Numbered from the stretch's first letter, positions 45,242-55,896 are shown. The stretch: 64,000 bases of DNA from Treponema sp. OMZ 838 (GCF_000775995.1 NZ_CP009227.1:1302001-1366000), one strand, 5' to 3'. Program-made: numbers and translations. The notes: a model not told the origin generated them from the sequence alone.

Positions 45242-47341
45242 CTATTGTACCTTAAACTTAGCGACCTCCTCTGCCAGCTTTTCAATACTCCGCTTATTCT
45301 TCTGCGTAATTTCGTTGACGTCCTGTACTGCATTGCTAATCTGCACCGCGCCAGCTGCCATCTCATTCATACTGTCGGTGATAACGCGGGTTAGACTGTC
45401 CAATTTTTGCATCTCCTCTGCGACACCTTCACCGCCTTTCAGCATTTCCTCAGAACCGGCTTGTACTTCCACTGTTACCATATTGATATTCTTAATAGCC
45501 GTTAATACTTCTTTACTGCCGTTTTCCTGTTCCCTCATCGATTCCGTAAGGATGGTACTCATTTCCTTCACCTGCTCCGCAAGGGTGAAAATAGTATTAA
45601 ATTTCTCTTCTACCGTCTTGGACGAAGCGGAAAGGGTTTCAATTTCACCGGATAATGCTTTCAGCGTTGTTGTGATGGTTTTTCCTTGTATTGAAGATTC
45701 TTCTGCGAGCTTGCGAATTTCATCTGCAACAACCGCAAAACCTTTTCCCGCCTCTCCTGCATGGGCTGCTTCAATGGCGGCATTCATCGCTAAAAGGTTT
45801 GTCTGCGAGGCAATATGTTGAATAACGCTCGATGCTTCCAGCAGCGAACCGGATTCTTCGGCAATCTTTTGTGTTACGGTATTTGAGGTTACAAGTGTTG
45901 CTTTACCGTCTCCTGTTGCACCGGTCAAATTTTTGATTACATCATCGGTTTTTGCAAGGGTCTGTCCGATAGAGGCGATATTTGCAACCATCTCTTCTAC
46001 GGAAGATGAAGATTGGGCGACACTTGCCGCTTGCGTTTCAATACTGGTATTCAGCTGCTTAATTGTGCGTACGATTTCTTCAACAGTAGCGGCTGTTTCG
46101 GTAACGCTTGCCGCTTGCGTTAAAGCTTGTTGTTTTACGCCATCGATATTTGCACTGATTTGATTTATAGCGCTTGCTGTTTCAGTCATATTGGATGCAA
46201 GTTCATTCCCGATTTCTTCCATGTTGTTACTGTTTGTACCGACGGTATGTATCGACATACCGATTTTTTTGATTGTTTCATTGAAGTATTCTGCCATATC
46301 GGTAATTTCGTCATTACCGTGTACAGGCAGCCGTACCGTTAAATCTCCTTCGCCTTGTGCGATATCCTGCAATGCAGAAACGGCATTTTGAATCGGTTTT
46401 ACTATTGCACGGGAGATAATATATACAATAACAATTGCCGTGAGTAAAATGACAAACCCTATCAGTATCATAGTGCTGCGTAAGGTATCGACGGTTCCCA
46501 TAAATTCGTGATACGGAGCTTTGATAATAACAGTCCAGCCCGTTGTCTTTATCAGAGCATGAGCTGCAATATTCGAAATATTGTCGTATGTATAACTGCC
46601 GATTGAAGCCTCGCTGTTTTGCAGAGCTTGTTTTTCAAAGGTTGCACGAGAATTAAACTGTGCGTCTGTTTGTGCCCGCTGTTGTGCATTATCAAAATTA
46701 TCGACAAGAGAAGCATCTTTATGCCCTATAACCGTTCCATCAGAATTGATGACATAGCAATATCCCGTTTCGCCTACAACAATGTCTTTAATCTGTTCAG
46801 TTATCCAATGACCGTCAACATCGGCTCCCAGTACACCGATCAAGTTTTTGTTCCTATCGTAGACAGGTATAGAGAAAGCGATAAACAGCGCATTACCGCG
46901 TGTTTCGTCACGATCGGGAACGCCGATAAATCTTTTTCCGGTAACGGCTACGGCAAACCAAGGGTCGGTTGCGTAATCTTCCGTCGTACCGTCGATATTA
47001 TGCTGCTTTCCTGAGGGATCGGCTATATATAATTCTTTCAGTACGGTATTGAACTGGGTTTCTTTAGCAAGAATGCTCATTTTTTCCTGAAATGATCTGG
47101 AATTATCTTGAATAATCGGCATACGGGTAATACCTTCCAAAAACTGAAACATAGCTGTTATTCGTCCGTCAATAATTTCCGCCGTATTGAGTGCTTTATC
47201 GATTAAATGGGTCTCAACTTTTTCGATTACCGCTTTTCGTGACGTATATACCGCAAGAGCGCCTTCGATAGAACCTGCAAGTAAAATTAAAAGACCGAAA
47301 ATAAGGATAAGTTTGTAACGAAGCGAAAAACGTTTTTTCAT
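45242..47341 (-). CDS. Methyl-accepting chemotaxis protein 2
   Basis: 699 residues with the same plan as the receptor at 1394: transmembrane segment (about 10-32), dCache-like sensor, second transmembrane segment (about 285-308), HAMP and signalling domain with the [20 protein letters not shown] tip. In the sensor the usual R-x-W motif is reduced to TDPWFAVAV, and the segment [10 protein letters not shown] replaces the corresponding loop, so ligand specificity should differ. A promoter TTGCAA-16 bp-TATGAT is found 45-70 bases upstream. The ATG has no strong ribosome site (GGGG about eight bases away). Confidence 0.95.
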   Translation of the reverse strand: MKKRFSLRYKLILIFGLLILLAGSIEGALAVYTSRKAVIEKVETHLIDKALNTAEIIDGRITAMFQFLEGITRMPIIQDNSRSFQEKMSILAKETQFNTVLKELYIADPSGKQHNIDGTTEDYATDPWFAVAVTGKRFIGVPDRDETRGNALFIAFSIPVYDRNKNLIGVLGADVDGHWITEQIKDIVVGETGYCYVINSDGTVIGHKDASLVDNFDNAQQRAQTDAQFNSRATFEKQALQNSEASIGSYTYDNISNIAAHALIKTTGWTVIIKAPYHEFMGTVDTLRSTMILIGFVILLTAIVIVYIISRAIVKPIQNAVSALQDIAQGEGDLTVRLPVHGNDEITDMAEYFNETIKKIGMSIHTVGTNSNNMEEIGNELASNMTETASAINQISANIDGVKQQALTQAASVTETAATVEEIVRTIKQLNTSIETQAASVAQSSSSVEEMVANIASIGQTLAKTDDVIKNLTGATGDGKATLVTSNTVTQKIAEESGSLLEASSVIQHIASQTNLLAMNAAIEAAHAGEAGKGFAVVADEIRKLAEESSIQGKTITTTLKALSGEIETLSASSKTVEEKFNTIFTLAEQVKEMSTILTESMREQENGSKEVLTAIKNINMVTVEVQAGSEEMLKGGEGVAEEMQKLDSLTRVITDSMNEMAAGAVQISNAVQDVNEITQKNKRSIEKLAEEVAKFKVQ

Positions 47342-47383
47342 TGTACAACCCCTAAGAAAATATAATGCATAGCGATACCTTTT

Positions 47384-47411
47384 ATCATAACATATATTAT
47401 TCCTTTTGCAA
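47384..47411 (-). promoter_or_regulatory. Promoter of chemoreceptor 2
   Basis: On the minus strand: TTGCAA (47406-47411), 16-bp spacer, TATGAT (47384-47389). Confidence 0.6.
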
Positions 47412-47528
47412 GGTTTACAATGTTTATAATGGCTAATTTTGTAATTTTAATGTTTTTAATGTTAAATTAAATCTAAAGCAGTATTGTCCTATATATTATC
47501 TACAACCCTGTAAGTCATAGCTAAATTT

Positions 47529-47557
47529 TTGACAAGGCTCATATTGCATGATATAAT
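47529..47557 (+). promoter_or_regulatory. Promoter of the C69 dipeptidase gene
   Basis: Consensus TTGACA (47529-47534), 17-bp spacer, TATAAT (47552-47557). Because this lies inside the longer open frame, it also supports the downstream start at 47616. Confidence 0.85.
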
Positions 47558-47615
47558 CCTTTTCATATTTGTGTCCGGTAAGATTTACCGGATTATTTTT
47601 AACAGGGAGTACATT

Positions 47616-49094
47616 ATGAAAAAAATGTGTCTGTTTTTATTGGTTGCCGCAGCTAGCGTATGGACAGGAATGTCTAATGCTTTCGGCTGTACCGGCTTCG
47701 TTGCAGGAAAGGATGCAACAGCCGACGGCTTTCGTATCATTGCACGGACTGAAGATTTAAGCGGTGCCCATAACAAAACCTTTAAGGTATATCCGCATAA
47801 GAAAAACAGAAAGCCGGTACAGTTTGCCGACTCAATCGGCTTTAAAATCGAATTACCGAAAGAGAGTTATCGGTATACCGCTATCTGCGATGCCGAACAA
47901 TCCGAAGGCATCTACGACGAAGTCGGTTTTAACGAGCACGGCGTTGCTATGAGCGCAACCGTTTCAGCATCTCCGGGAAAAGCAGCGGAAGCAGCTGACC
48001 CGCTTGTTGAAAACGGACTGTCTGAAGCATCTATGACAACCGTTGTGCTGCCGTATGTTACCACCGCACGGGAAGGCGTTGAACGGATTGCAAAGATTGT
48101 AGATACCTACGGTTCAGCTGAAGGCAATATCCTTTTTATTGCAGACGATAAAGAAAGCTGGTACATGGAAATTTATACCGGCCATCAGTATGCGGCGGTT
48201 AAAGTTCCGGACGATATGTATGCGGTAGTACCTAATTGCTTCTTGCTCGGCTACATTGATACGGCAAGTAAAGATGTTATTGCATCAAAAGATTTAATCA
48301 ATTTGCCTAAGGCAAAAGGTTTTTATAAAGAAGTTGACGGTAAATTCCATGCGGGGCTTACTTATGGAGAAGAAATGAGCGACTACAACCGTGTACGGCT
48401 TTGGGGAGGACAAAATAAACTCTCACCGTCCGCTAAGGTTGCGTATGACACGAAGCTATTCTCTTTGTGGAGAAAGGCTGACAAGAAAATCGCGCTTGAA
48501 GATGTAATGGAATTGCAGCGCTACCGCTATGAAGATACCGATAAAAATGCAAATTTACCGGAAAACGCAGGAGTTCGCGCAATCGGTACACCGACTTCTA
48601 TGGAGTGTCATATCATTCAGATGAAAGACACATTACCGAAAGCAGTCGGCGGTGTAATGTGGATGGCGATGGCAAATGCAGAACATTCAGTATATCTGCC
48701 ATTCTATGGCAACATTACGGACACCTACTCTGCGTATAAAGTAGACAACGAAATGTATACACCCGATTCGTTTTACTGGCTGATGCGGTCTATCAATGTC
48801 TTTTCAGCATTAAACAGGGATATGTATGGAAAGAATGTCCGCAGCTATTGGAAAGCCTATGAGCAAAAGCTGATTAAAGAGCAGAAAGACAAAGATGCTG
48901 AAATTGCACGGCTCTATACCAAAAAAGGTGAATCCGCCGCAGCAAAATATGCAACCAAATTAGGAAACGACCAAGCAGCCGATGTGTTTGCTAAAGCACA
49001 GAAAATATACCCGGAACTGGTAGGTTTTGCAGCAAAGAACGAAGGCAGAACTCCTAAAAAAGCCTTTGAACCGTCTGTAGCAAAAGAAAAATAA
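47616..49094 (+). CDS. C69-family dipeptidase, exported
   Basis: 492 residues from the ATG at 47616, with GGGAG upstream. A signal sequence ends at SNAFG, and the next residue is Cys25 in GCTGFVAGKDATADG. In C69 (PepD-like) Ntn-hydrolases this Cys becomes the N-terminal nucleophile after processing. The core contains 'VGFNEHGVAMSATVSAS' and LQRYRYEDT, typical of the family. It probably degrades dipeptides in the periplasm for amino-acid supply. A Lys/Glu/Ala-rich helical tail follows. It stands between two chemoreceptor genes. Confidence 0.92.
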   Translation: MKKMCLFLLVAAASVWTGMSNAFGCTGFVAGKDATADGFRIIARTEDLSGAHNKTFKVYPHKKNRKPVQFADSIGFKIELPKESYRYTAICDAEQSEGIYDEVGFNEHGVAMSATVSASPGKAAEAADPLVENGLSEASMTTVVLPYVTTAREGVERIAKIVDTYGSAEGNILFIADDKESWYMEIYTGHQYAAVKVPDDMYAVVPNCFLLGYIDTASKDVIASKDLINLPKAKGFYKEVDGKFHAGLTYGEEMSDYNRVRLWGGQNKLSPSAKVAYDTKLFSLWRKADKKIALEDVMELQRYRYEDTDKNANLPENAGVRAIGTPTSMECHIIQMKDTLPKAVGGVMWMAMANAEHSVYLPFYGNITDTYSAYKVDNEMYTPDSFYWLMRSINVFSALNRDMYGKNVRSYWKAYEQKLIKEQKDKDAEIARLYTKKGESAAAKYATKLGNDQAADVFAKAQKIYPELVGFAAKNEGRTPKKAFEPSVAKEK

Positions 49095-49102
49095 ATAATG
49101 TC

Positions 49103-49133
49103 TTCCGGCAGTTTAGCCGCTAAACTGCCGGAA
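49103..49133. terminator. Perfect hairpin between convergent genes
   Basis: TTCCGGCAGTTTAG, loop CCG, CTAAACTGCCGGAA: a perfect 14-bp stem eight bases after the dipeptidase stop and before the end of the convergent chemoreceptor. It lacks a T tract, so it may block converging transcripts or protect RNA ends. Confidence 0.7.
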
Positions 49134-49181
49134 ATTGGAAGCAACCATAGTGGAACAGATGTTCGCTTCTTTGTAGAAGGA

Positions 49182-51275
49182 TTACACCTTAAATTTTCCA
49201 ACCTCAATTGCCAAATTCTCGATACTCCGTTTGTTCTTTTGTGTGATCTCGTTTACTTCCTGTATGGCATTGTTAATCTGCACGGCTCCTGTAGCCATTT
49301 CGTTCATGCTGTCGGTTATCATTCGAGTAAGATTATCCAGTTTCTGCATTTCTTCTGCGACCCCTTCTCCGCCTTTCAGCATTTCGTCAGAACCGGATCG
49401 TACTTCCGTGGTTACCATGTTGATGTTCTTAATAGCTGTTAGTACTTCTTTACTGCCGTTTTCCTGTTCACGCATCGCTCCGGTCACGCGGGCGCTCATA
49501 TCTTTAACCTGTTCGGCAAGGGTGAAGATACTATTGAATTTTTCTTCTACCGTCTTCGATGAAGCGGAAAGTGTTTCAATTTCACCGGATAAGTTTTTGA
49601 GTGTTGTGGTAATCGTTTTTCCTTGCGTTGCAGAATCTTCTGCCAATTTGCGGATTTCATCGGCAACAACGGCAAAGCCTTTTCCTGCTTCGCCTGCATG
49701 AGCAGCCTCGATTGCGGCATTCATTGCCAATAAGTTTGTCTGCGATGCAATATGCTGAATAACACTTGAGGCTTCTAACAGCGAGCTGGATTCTTCGGCA
49801 ATTTTCTGTGTTACGGTATTGGTTGTTACGAGTGTTGCTTTGCCGTCTCCTGTAGCGGTTGTCAGCTCTTTAATGGCACTGTCTGTTTTAACAAGCGTTT
49901 GCCCGATAGAGGCAATATTTGCAACCATCTCTTCTATAGATGACGAAGATTGTGCAACACTGGCTGCTTGTATTTCTATGCTGCTATTTAGCTGTTTGAT
50001 GGTACGGACAATTTCTTCGACGGTTGCGGCGGTTTCGGTAACGCTTGCTGCTTGGGTTAATGCTTGCTGTTTTACGCCATCGATATTCGCACTGATTTCA
50101 TGAACCGCGCTTGCAGTTTCAGTCATATTGGAAGCCAATTCGGTTCCAATTTCTTCCATTGTATTTGAGCTTATACCGACTGCCTGTACTGACGTACCGA
50201 TCTTTGCAATTGTTTGATTAAAGTATTCCGACATATCGGTAATCTCATCATTACCCTGTACCGGCAGTCGGACGGTTAAATCTCCTTCCCCTTGTGCAAT
50301 ATCTTGCAAAGCGGTTGCCACATGTTGTATCGGTTTTACTATTTTCTTAGCGATAACATATATAATGAGTAAAACAGCAACAAATATGCCGAGACTCATA
50401 AGCCCCATTGTTTTTCCGAGAAGGTTAACATCTCCCATAAATTCCTTTACCGGTGCGCGTATAACGGCATTCCAGCCGGTCGTGTTAACTTTAGCAAAGG
50501 ATGATATGTACTGAACGCCCTGATAGGTGTAGTATCCGACTTCGCTTTTATCCGTCTGCAATGCTCTTTGCAAAAATGCTGCGGCAGAAGCAAACACCGG
50601 ATCGTTTTTTCCTTGTTCTATCACATTCAGTTGTTTGGCTGTTAGACTTGAATCCTTATCTGCAATAATAGTTCCCGTCTGTCCCATAATAAAGCAGTTG
50701 CCTGTTTCGCCTATTACTATATCTTTAATGAGATTAGCAAGCTGTTGAACAGAAACCCGCGCAGCAAGCACTCCGACAATGGTGTGCATGCTGTCATAAA
50801 TAGGCATTGCAAAAACGAAAACGGTTTGGTTGTCAACTCGCGAAGCATGAGCATCGCTTACAAATTGTTTGCCTTGCATTGCTGCCCTAAAATACTCACG
50901 ATCGCTCATAGAAAGTGTTCGTCCGTCAGCGAGATACATATTACCTGCGGTATCGATCATATACATGTCGTCTACTCTTGTCGTTGCCTCAGCCTCTTTT
51001 TTTAAGAAGAGGTGCTTTTCATACAATGAGGTTGTCGGATCTGTGAGAATTGGCATACGGCTAATACCTTCAAGGAATAAAAAGCGTGCCGTAATGCGTT
51101 CGTCGATGAATCCTGCGACATCGATAGCCTTGTCGGTCAGGTGTGCTTTAATTTTCTCGATTACAGCACGGCGCGCCATAAAAATACCTAACGCAATTTC
51201 GACAGCGGATGCCGCCCAGATAAGTAAGCCGAAAATTAAAATCAGCTTATACCGAAGAGAAAAGCGCTTTTTCAT
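49182..51275 (-). CDS. Methyl-accepting chemotaxis protein 3
   Basis: 697 residues, same architecture as the other receptors. The dCache-like sensor has '[20 protein letters not shown]' with a Tyr in the R-x-W position and a following acidic/His loop. A second transmembrane segment, HAMP and the conserved signalling tip follow. A perfect AGGAGGT lies five bases before the ATG. A long upstream region (51276-51680) holds a hairpin, a run of 15 G (C on the coding strand) and a candidate promoter at 51643-51670, so this receptor's expression may be regulated differently from the others. Confidence 0.95.
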   Translation of the reverse strand: MKKRFSLRYKLILIFGLLIWAASAVEIALGIFMARRAVIEKIKAHLTDKAIDVAGFIDERITARFLFLEGISRMPILTDPTTSLYEKHLFLKKEAEATTRVDDMYMIDTAGNMYLADGRTLSMSDREYFRAAMQGKQFVSDAHASRVDNQTVFVFAMPIYDSMHTIVGVLAARVSVQQLANLIKDIVIGETGNCFIMGQTGTIIADKDSSLTAKQLNVIEQGKNDPVFASAAAFLQRALQTDKSEVGYYTYQGVQYISSFAKVNTTGWNAVIRAPVKEFMGDVNLLGKTMGLMSLGIFVAVLLIIYVIAKKIVKPIQHVATALQDIAQGEGDLTVRLPVQGNDEITDMSEYFNQTIAKIGTSVQAVGISSNTMEEIGTELASNMTETASAVHEISANIDGVKQQALTQAASVTETAATVEEIVRTIKQLNSSIEIQAASVAQSSSSIEEMVANIASIGQTLVKTDSAIKELTTATGDGKATLVTTNTVTQKIAEESSSLLEASSVIQHIASQTNLLAMNAAIEAAHAGEAGKGFAVVADEIRKLAEDSATQGKTITTTLKNLSGEIETLSASSKTVEEKFNSIFTLAEQVKDMSARVTGAMREQENGSKEVLTAIKNINMVTTEVRSGSDEMLKGGEGVAEEMQKLDNLTRMITDSMNEMATGAVQINNAIQEVNEITQKNKRSIENLAIEVGKFKV

Positions 51276-51310
51276 AGAGTACCTCCTGATAAAATAATCT
51301 AAGGTAAACT

Positions 51311-51332
51311 TCTAAAAACTGAAGTTTTTAGA
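51311..51332. other. Hairpin in the leader of chemoreceptor 3
   Basis: TCTAAAAAC and GTTTTTAGA pair around a TTCA/TGAA loop, about 36 bases before the start codon on the minus strand. It may be an attenuator-like hairpin or a copy of the palindrome near 148-175. Confidence 0.5.
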
Positions 51333-51428
51333 GATTCCCAATTGATAGTTTGTACCGGATAGATGTATTGTCATGATGAGGAGTTGTGGAATTTCGGCAA
51401 TGTGTAACATAGTTTCGGCTATCAAGCG

Positions 51429-51521
51429 ATGAAAAAATTTGAGTACCGGCTACATATTGCCAATGATGGATTAATTGAGTGGGGGGGGGGGGGGGTAGTT
51501 ATACTCATGTTTCTCATTTAG
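51429..51521 (+). other. Small ORF reading through a G15 tract
   Basis: MKKFEYRLHIANDGLIEW, then four Gly and VVILMFLI. The N-terminus is similar in style to DUF4177 starts (MKKWEY...). There is no clear ribosome site. A change of G number shifts it to other short ends. On the opposite strand another small ORF (ATG at 51517 with GAGGAGG upstream) also crosses the tract. Coding status is doubtful. Confidence 0.25.
51481..51495. repeat. Homopolymer of 15 G
   Basis: An uninterrupted run of 15 G (C on the minus strand) between the DUF4177 gene and chemoreceptor 3. Such tracts are prone to slippage. Known T. pallidum tpr genes are tuned by similar poly-G runs near their promoters. Confidence 0.95.
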
Positions 51522-51642
51522 TCAAGGCCTCCTCTGTTTAAAGACACAATAAGATGTCCTAATAGTGCTTTACTTTTTGGATAGCATCAGTAATGATGGG
51601 AAGTTGTTTTGAGAATTATCCCGATAACCGCATCGTGCGCCT

Positions 51643-51670
51643 ATTATACCTGATCCGTATTATTTTGCAA
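51643..51670 (-). promoter_or_regulatory. Candidate promoter upstream of the G15 tract
   Basis: On the minus strand: TTGCAA (51665-51670), 16-bp spacer, perfect TATAAT (51643-51648). It lies just past the DUF4177 stop and points toward chemoreceptor 3, giving a leader of about 360 nt that includes the C15 run. Confidence 0.65.
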
Positions 51671-51680
51671 GAGGTTCTGT

Positions 51681-51959
51681 TTATTCTGCTGAAAAAGCAT
51701 CGATTCTTTCAAAAACCATAGTCGCCTGAATTTTATCCCCTCCGAGGAAACCTTTAGAGCCTGAAGACGTCGTAGAAATTGTATGCAATCGATAGCCTTT
51801 GGCTGCTTGTTCATTAATAGCAGCTTGTAAATTTGTAAGGCTTGCAGTTCCTGAACCTGTACCAAGGAATTTCTCCGTTAAGACAACTTGCAAAACCACA
51901 TACCGATCTTTGTTTGAACCATTAGCTTTCAGTGTTCCTGAATCAAATCCAAATGCCAT
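51681..51959 (-). CDS. DUF4177-domain protein
   Basis: 92 residues. The pattern YVVLQVVLTEKFLG, then 'LQAAINEQAAKGYRLHTIST' and ATMVFER, is that of DUF4177, a small cytosolic fold of unknown function. A consensus promoter lies about 190 bases upstream. It sits between two chemoreceptor genes but has no known link to chemotaxis. Confidence 0.85.
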   Translation of the reverse strand: MAFGFDSGTLKANGSNKDRYVVLQVVLTEKFLGTGSGTASLTNLQAAINEQAAKGYRLHTISTTSSGSKGFLGGDKIQATMVFERIDAFSAE

Positions 51960-52144
51960 AAAAGCTTCCTTCGATTTTATTTTTAGCTGTAAATTGTTCC
52001 TTTACAAATATCTTTTATAACTATAAGAAGTTATGCTGCAAAATAAAACAGCGGGTAATACTATTTTTCTAAAAAGTTTTTTAATCTGATACATATTTAA
52101 TCCGTTCATTATTATTATAAAATTATCATTAACATACTTTAACT

Positions 52145-52172
52145 ATTATAATATACTGGTTTTTCTTGTCAA
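52145..52172 (-). promoter_or_regulatory. Promoter of the DUF4177 gene
   Basis: On the minus strand: TTGACA (52167-52172), 16-bp spacer, TATAAT (52145-52150). The leader to the ATG is about 180 nt and AT-rich. The rest of the gap 51960-52517 holds the repeat element and a chemoreceptor 3'-end-like block. Confidence 0.75.
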
Positions 52173-52248
52173 TTGAGAAATAATGGCTTACGAATTGAGC
52201 CTTACGCCTAAATTCGTTCCTGACTTATTCCCCGTCCATCCGTGGCCT

Positions 52249-52355
52249 GTTAAACAGTTGTACATCCGTGTACAACTGTTTAACGACGAGTTTTTTGCTT
52301 AGCAAAAAACATCGCTGTTGTTCTAAACCACCGCCGTCCGTGGCGGTTTTGATAG
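52249..52355. repeat. Triple-hairpin element between DUF4177 and chemoreceptor 4
   Basis: Hairpin A (52249-52284) has perfect 16-bp arms GTTAAACAGTTGTACA around TCCG. Hairpin B (52285-52315) pairs CGAGTTTTTTGC with GCAAAAAACATCG, with a single bulged T. Hairpin C (about 52325-52352) is CCGCC/GGCGG around GTCCGT. The order is the same as at 32992 and 38318. Confidence 0.8.
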
Positions 52356-52410
52356 GTATTTTTCGTAAAAATCATAACTACTAAACTTTCGTTCCAGAAC
52401 TAAACCAAAG

Positions 52411-52443
52411 AACAAAGGCGGGTTCTTAGGGCAGAGCCCTAAG
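52411..52443. repeat. Copy of the chemoreceptor 3'-end block with hairpin
   Basis: AACAAAGGCGGGTTCTTAGG followed by GCAGAGCCCTAAG matches the region just after chemoreceptor 1 (about 1363-1397). CTTAGGGC/GCCCTAAG forms an 8-bp stem. Confidence 0.55.
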
Positions 52444-52517
52444 TCGTCATTTTTCTTTAGATGGGGTCATAGGGGGAGCTTTCTTTTTATCGAAAAAAAA
52501 ACGTAAAAAGTCTTCCC

Positions 52518-54614
52518 CTAATTGGTTTTGAATTTAGAGACCTCGGTTGCCAGATTCTCAATACTCTGCTTGTTCTTTTGCGTAATCTCGTTTACTTCCT
52601 GCACGGCATTGTTAATCTGCACCGCACCTGCCGCCATCTCATTCATACTGTCAGTTATGATGCGGGTAAGATTATCCAGTTTTCGCATTTCCTGAGCAAC
52701 ACCTTCACCGCCTTTCAGCATTTCCTCGGAACCGGCTTGTACTTCCATTGTTACCGTGTTGATGTTCTTAATAGCTGTCAATACTTCTTTGCTGCCGTGC
52801 TCCTGTTCTTTCATCGATTCGGTTAGGCGGGCGCTCATCTCTTTAACCTGTTCTGCAAGAGTAAAAATACTATTGAAATTTCCTTCTACCGTTTTGGATG
52901 ATGCGGAAAGGGTTTCTATTTCCGCTGAAAGCATTTTTAAGGTTGTTGTGATCGTTTTCCCTTGTACCGAAGATTCTTCGGCAAGCTTTCTTATCTCATC
53001 AGCTACAACGGCAAAGCCCTTACCGGCTTCTCCTGCATGTGCAGCTTCTATTGCAGCATTCATTGCCAATAAGTTTGTCTGCGATGCAATGTGCTGGATG
53101 ACGCTTGACGCTTCCAGTAAAGAACCTGATTCTTCTGCAATTTTCTGCGTTACGGTATTCGATGTAACGATCGTAGCTTTGCCGTTAGCGGTTGCGGTTG
53201 TAAGCTCTTTAATAGCGCTATCGGTTTTAGTGAGTGTTTGTCCGATCGAAGCGATATTTGCGACCATTTCTTCTATAGATGACGATGACTGTGCAACACT
53301 TGCCGCTTGCATTTCGATGCCTGTATTCAACTGCTTAATGGTTCGGACAATTTCCTCAACGGTTGCCGCTGTTTCGGTAACGCTTGCCGCTTGAGTCATT
53401 GCTTGGTGTTTTACCCCATCGATATTCGCACTGATTTGATGTACTGCGCTTGCCGTTTCGGTCATATTGGTAGACAACTCATTTCCGATTTCTTCCATTT
53501 GATTGCAGTTCACACCTATCGATTTGATTGCGTTTCTTATTTTTGCAATCGTCTCGTTAAAATATTCCGATAAGTCCGTAATTTCATCATTCCCTGTTAC
53601 CGGAAGACTTACGGTTAAATCACCTTCACCCTGTGCAATATTTTTTAAAGCCGAAACCGTCCGCTTAACCGGTTGTATCATACTCCGAGCTGCTAAATAG
53701 ACGATAATAACGGCTCCTATAAAAATAACGAATCCGATTAAAATCAGACTGAGCCGGAGTGTATTGACGGTTTCCATAAATTCGTCTACAGGTGCACATA
53801 CGATAGTAGTCCATGCGGCTGACTTCAATTTTGTATAAGCCGCAATTTTGGGAACTCCCTCGTACTCATAATAGCCGATGCCGGGTTGTGAAGAAGCTAT
53901 CGCGTTTCTTTCAAATTTTCCGCAAGAATCCAATTCAGTATTGCTCTGTCCTTCTTGGCTTGGGTTGAGCATGCTTGTTACCGCATTAATATCCTGATCG
54001 GCAATGGTTGCTCCCGTAGGTCCTATGATGTAGCAATTGCCGCTTTTACCGATGGTAATGTCTTTGATATTGTCCCTGAACCATAGGCCGGAAATATCGG
54101 CTGATAAAACACCCGCGATGCGTTGATTCTCATCGTAAAGCGGAATCGAGAATGTGCTGATCAACTTTTGAGTTGTTTTTGAAATCAGTAAGTCGGAAAC
54201 AAAACGTTCCCCTCTCATTGAGGCTTTAAACCATTCTCTGTCGTTTACATTTACCGTACCGCTTTCTGCATAACAGACACCGGCGGTATCACTGATATTA
54301 AGCTCCTGTATTGTATTGTTGCTTATGGCATTGTTTTGCAGCTGTTCTATTTTTTCTTGATATGAAGCATTCGGATCATACAGTATCGGTATGTGAGATA
54401 ATCCTTCTAGAAATTGAAAAAAAGCAGTTATTTTTGCGTCGATAATTTCCGCTTCATCCAAAGCCTTATCGATAAGCTGAACTTCCAATTTTTCGATAAC
54501 GGCTTTCCGTGCAAAGCTGATTGCCAGAGCTCCTTCCGTTACGGAGGCCGCTGCAATTAAAAGTCCGAAAATGATAATCAATTTGTTGCTGATTGAAAAA
54601 CGTTTTTTTGCCAT
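52518..54614 (-). CDS. Methyl-accepting chemotaxis protein 4
   Basis: 698 residues: transmembrane segment (about 11-33), dCache-like sensor with [19 protein letters not shown], second transmembrane segment (about 285-308), HAMP, and a signalling domain with the same tip as the other three. Its end TEVSKFKTN and the DNA after the stop codon match chemoreceptor 1, while the sensor differs, pointing to duplication followed by sensor divergence. AGGAT lies upstream of the ATG. It is divergent from the YibE/F gene. Confidence 0.95.
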   Translation of the reverse strand: MAKKRFSISNKLIIIFGLLIAAASVTEGALAISFARKAVIEKLEVQLIDKALDEAEIIDAKITAFFQFLEGLSHIPILYDPNASYQEKIEQLQNNAISNNTIQELNISDTAGVCYAESGTVNVNDREWFKASMRGERFVSDLLISKTTQKLISTFSIPLYDENQRIAGVLSADISGLWFRDNIKDITIGKSGNCYIIGPTGATIADQDINAVTSMLNPSQEGQSNTELDSCGKFERNAIASSQPGIGYYEYEGVPKIAAYTKLKSAAWTTIVCAPVDEFMETVNTLRLSLILIGFVIFIGAVIIVYLAARSMIQPVKRTVSALKNIAQGEGDLTVSLPVTGNDEITDLSEYFNETIAKIRNAIKSIGVNCNQMEEIGNELSTNMTETASAVHQISANIDGVKHQAMTQAASVTETAATVEEIVRTIKQLNTGIEMQAASVAQSSSSIEEMVANIASIGQTLTKTDSAIKELTTATANGKATIVTSNTVTQKIAEESGSLLEASSVIQHIASQTNLLAMNAAIEAAHAGEAGKGFAVVADEIRKLAEESSVQGKTITTTLKMLSAEIETLSASSKTVEGNFNSIFTLAEQVKEMSARLTESMKEQEHGSKEVLTAIKNINTVTMEVQAGSEEMLKGGEGVAQEMRKLDNLTRIITDSMNEMAAGAVQINNAVQEVNEITQKNKQSIENLATEVSKFKTN

Positions 54615-54716
54615 GCTATGTATCCTATTTTAAACAATTTTGAGCTGAGTGGTATGTATACCATATTTTATATATTTTGAAAATAGGGGAAAAAGTATTG
54701 ACATGGAAAAAAATTG

Positions 54717-54746
54717 TTGACGGGCAGGGGAATCTCACGGTATAAT
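54717..54746 (+). promoter_or_regulatory. Promoter of the YibE/F gene, very short leader
   Basis: TTGACG (54717-54722), 18-bp spacer, TATAAT (54741-54746). The ATG at 54760 gives a leader of about seven bases and no Shine-Dalgarno sequence. A second TTGACA lies at 54698. Confidence 0.75.
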
Positions 54747-54759
54747 TTTGCAATAGAGT

Positions 54760-55896
54760 ATGCAAGAAAAACTATTCGCAGGAGCAGTGCTGATCATTAC
54801 AGTGCTCCTCTGTCTCGGTATGCCGAAAGTTTCAAATAAACTCAAGCCCGAATCTCCGTTTACCCAAGAATTTGCTGAGGGTATTATCGAGGAGGTGCTG
54901 GAAGAAGACCTTTCTCCCGATCCTGTTGTACAAGGAAGATATCGCGGTACGCAGAAACTTCGTGTTAAAATTCTGGAAGGGAAATATAAAAATACCGAAT
55001 TTGAAGTGTATAATACGCTCAGCAGCTTACACAGTAATTTTGCGTATAAGGGCTTGAAAGCGGTGTTCACGCTGCGGGAGAGCGGCGGGCAAACTGCGGT
55101 ATGGCTTTATAACCTCAAGCGCGATACCTATGTCTTTGTGCTGCTGGGGTTGTTCTTTGCCGCGCTGATTATTCTCGGTAGGGGACAGGGCTTAAAGTCT
55201 GCGCTTGGACTTGTGTTTACCTGTGTACTTATTGTTACCGTCCTTATTCCCGCTCTGTTTGCCGGCTTCCCGCCCGTGCCGATTTCTATCGGGCTTGTTT
55301 CCATTATGACCATCGTCAGCTTTATTTTGATAAGCGGCTTTACGCGCAAAACATATACCGCAATCGCAGGTACCGTGTCCGGTATTACCATTGCCGGAAT
55401 TATCTCGGCAATCGTTTCTTATTCGGCGCAGCTTTCCGGTGTCAATATGGAAGGAGGCGAACAGCTGCTCAACTTGGCCCCTGATTATAACCTCAAGCTG
55501 GACGGACTGCTGTTTACCTCAATTTTGATTGCCTCGCTCGGTGCCGTGATGGATGTCAGTATGTCTATCGCTTCTTCTATGCAGGAGATTTTAGCGGTCA
55601 ATCCGCGCCTCAGCAAAAAAGAGTTGTTTAAGTCGGGATTGACCGTAGGCAAAGATATTACCGGCACGATGAGTAACACGCTTATTTTAGCCTTTGCCGG
55701 GGCGTCGCTGCCGCTTGTGATGATGATTTGGGGCTACGGCATGAGCTTTAAGCAGTTTATCAATATACCGCGCATCGTCATAGAAATTATGCACGGTATT
55801 TCCGGAAGCATCGGTATTATTGCGGCTGTTCCATGCACGGCGCTGGTTGCTCTTGTTGTACTGAAAATACCTGCTGCCGGGAAAGTACGAAAATAG
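54760..55896 (+). CDS. YibE/F-family membrane protein
   Basis: 378 residues. A signal anchor (about 5-22), an extracytoplasmic beta-rich domain (about 45-125) and then about seven to eight hydrophobic helices form the YibE/F family layout. Conserved small-residue segments such as LGAVMDVSMSIASSMQEI and 'GTMSNTLILAFAGASLPL' are visible. The family is thought to be a transporter but is not characterised. It is followed by the 5'-nucleotidase gene after 90 bases. Confidence 0.9.
   Translation: MQEKLFAGAVLIITVLLCLGMPKVSNKLKPESPFTQEFAEGIIEEVLEEDLSPDPVVQGRYRGTQKLRVKILEGKYKNTEFEVYNTLSSLHSNFAYKGLKAVFTLRESGGQTAVWLYNLKRDTYVFVLLGLFFAALIILGRGQGLKSALGLVFTCVLIVTVLIPALFAGFPPVPISIGLVSIMTIVSFILISGFTRKTYTAIAGTVSGITIAGIISAIVSYSAQLSGVNMEGGEQLLNLAPDYNLKLDGLLFTSILIASLGAVMDVSMSIASSMQEILAVNPRLSKKELFKSGLTVGKDITGTMSNTLILAFAGASLPLVMMIWGYGMSFKQFINIPRIVIEIMHGISGSIGIIAAVPCTALVALVVLKIPAAGKVRK

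Noticed and set aside
51644-51865. 73-codon minus-strand ORF beside DUF4177
   Set aside because: Out-of-frame shadow of the DUF4177 gene, Gln/Leu-rich, with no own start signal.
52756-53394. Plus-strand ORF of 212 codons in chemoreceptor 4
   Set aside because: Equivalent antisense frames appear in all four chemoreceptors, so it follows from their codon pattern.
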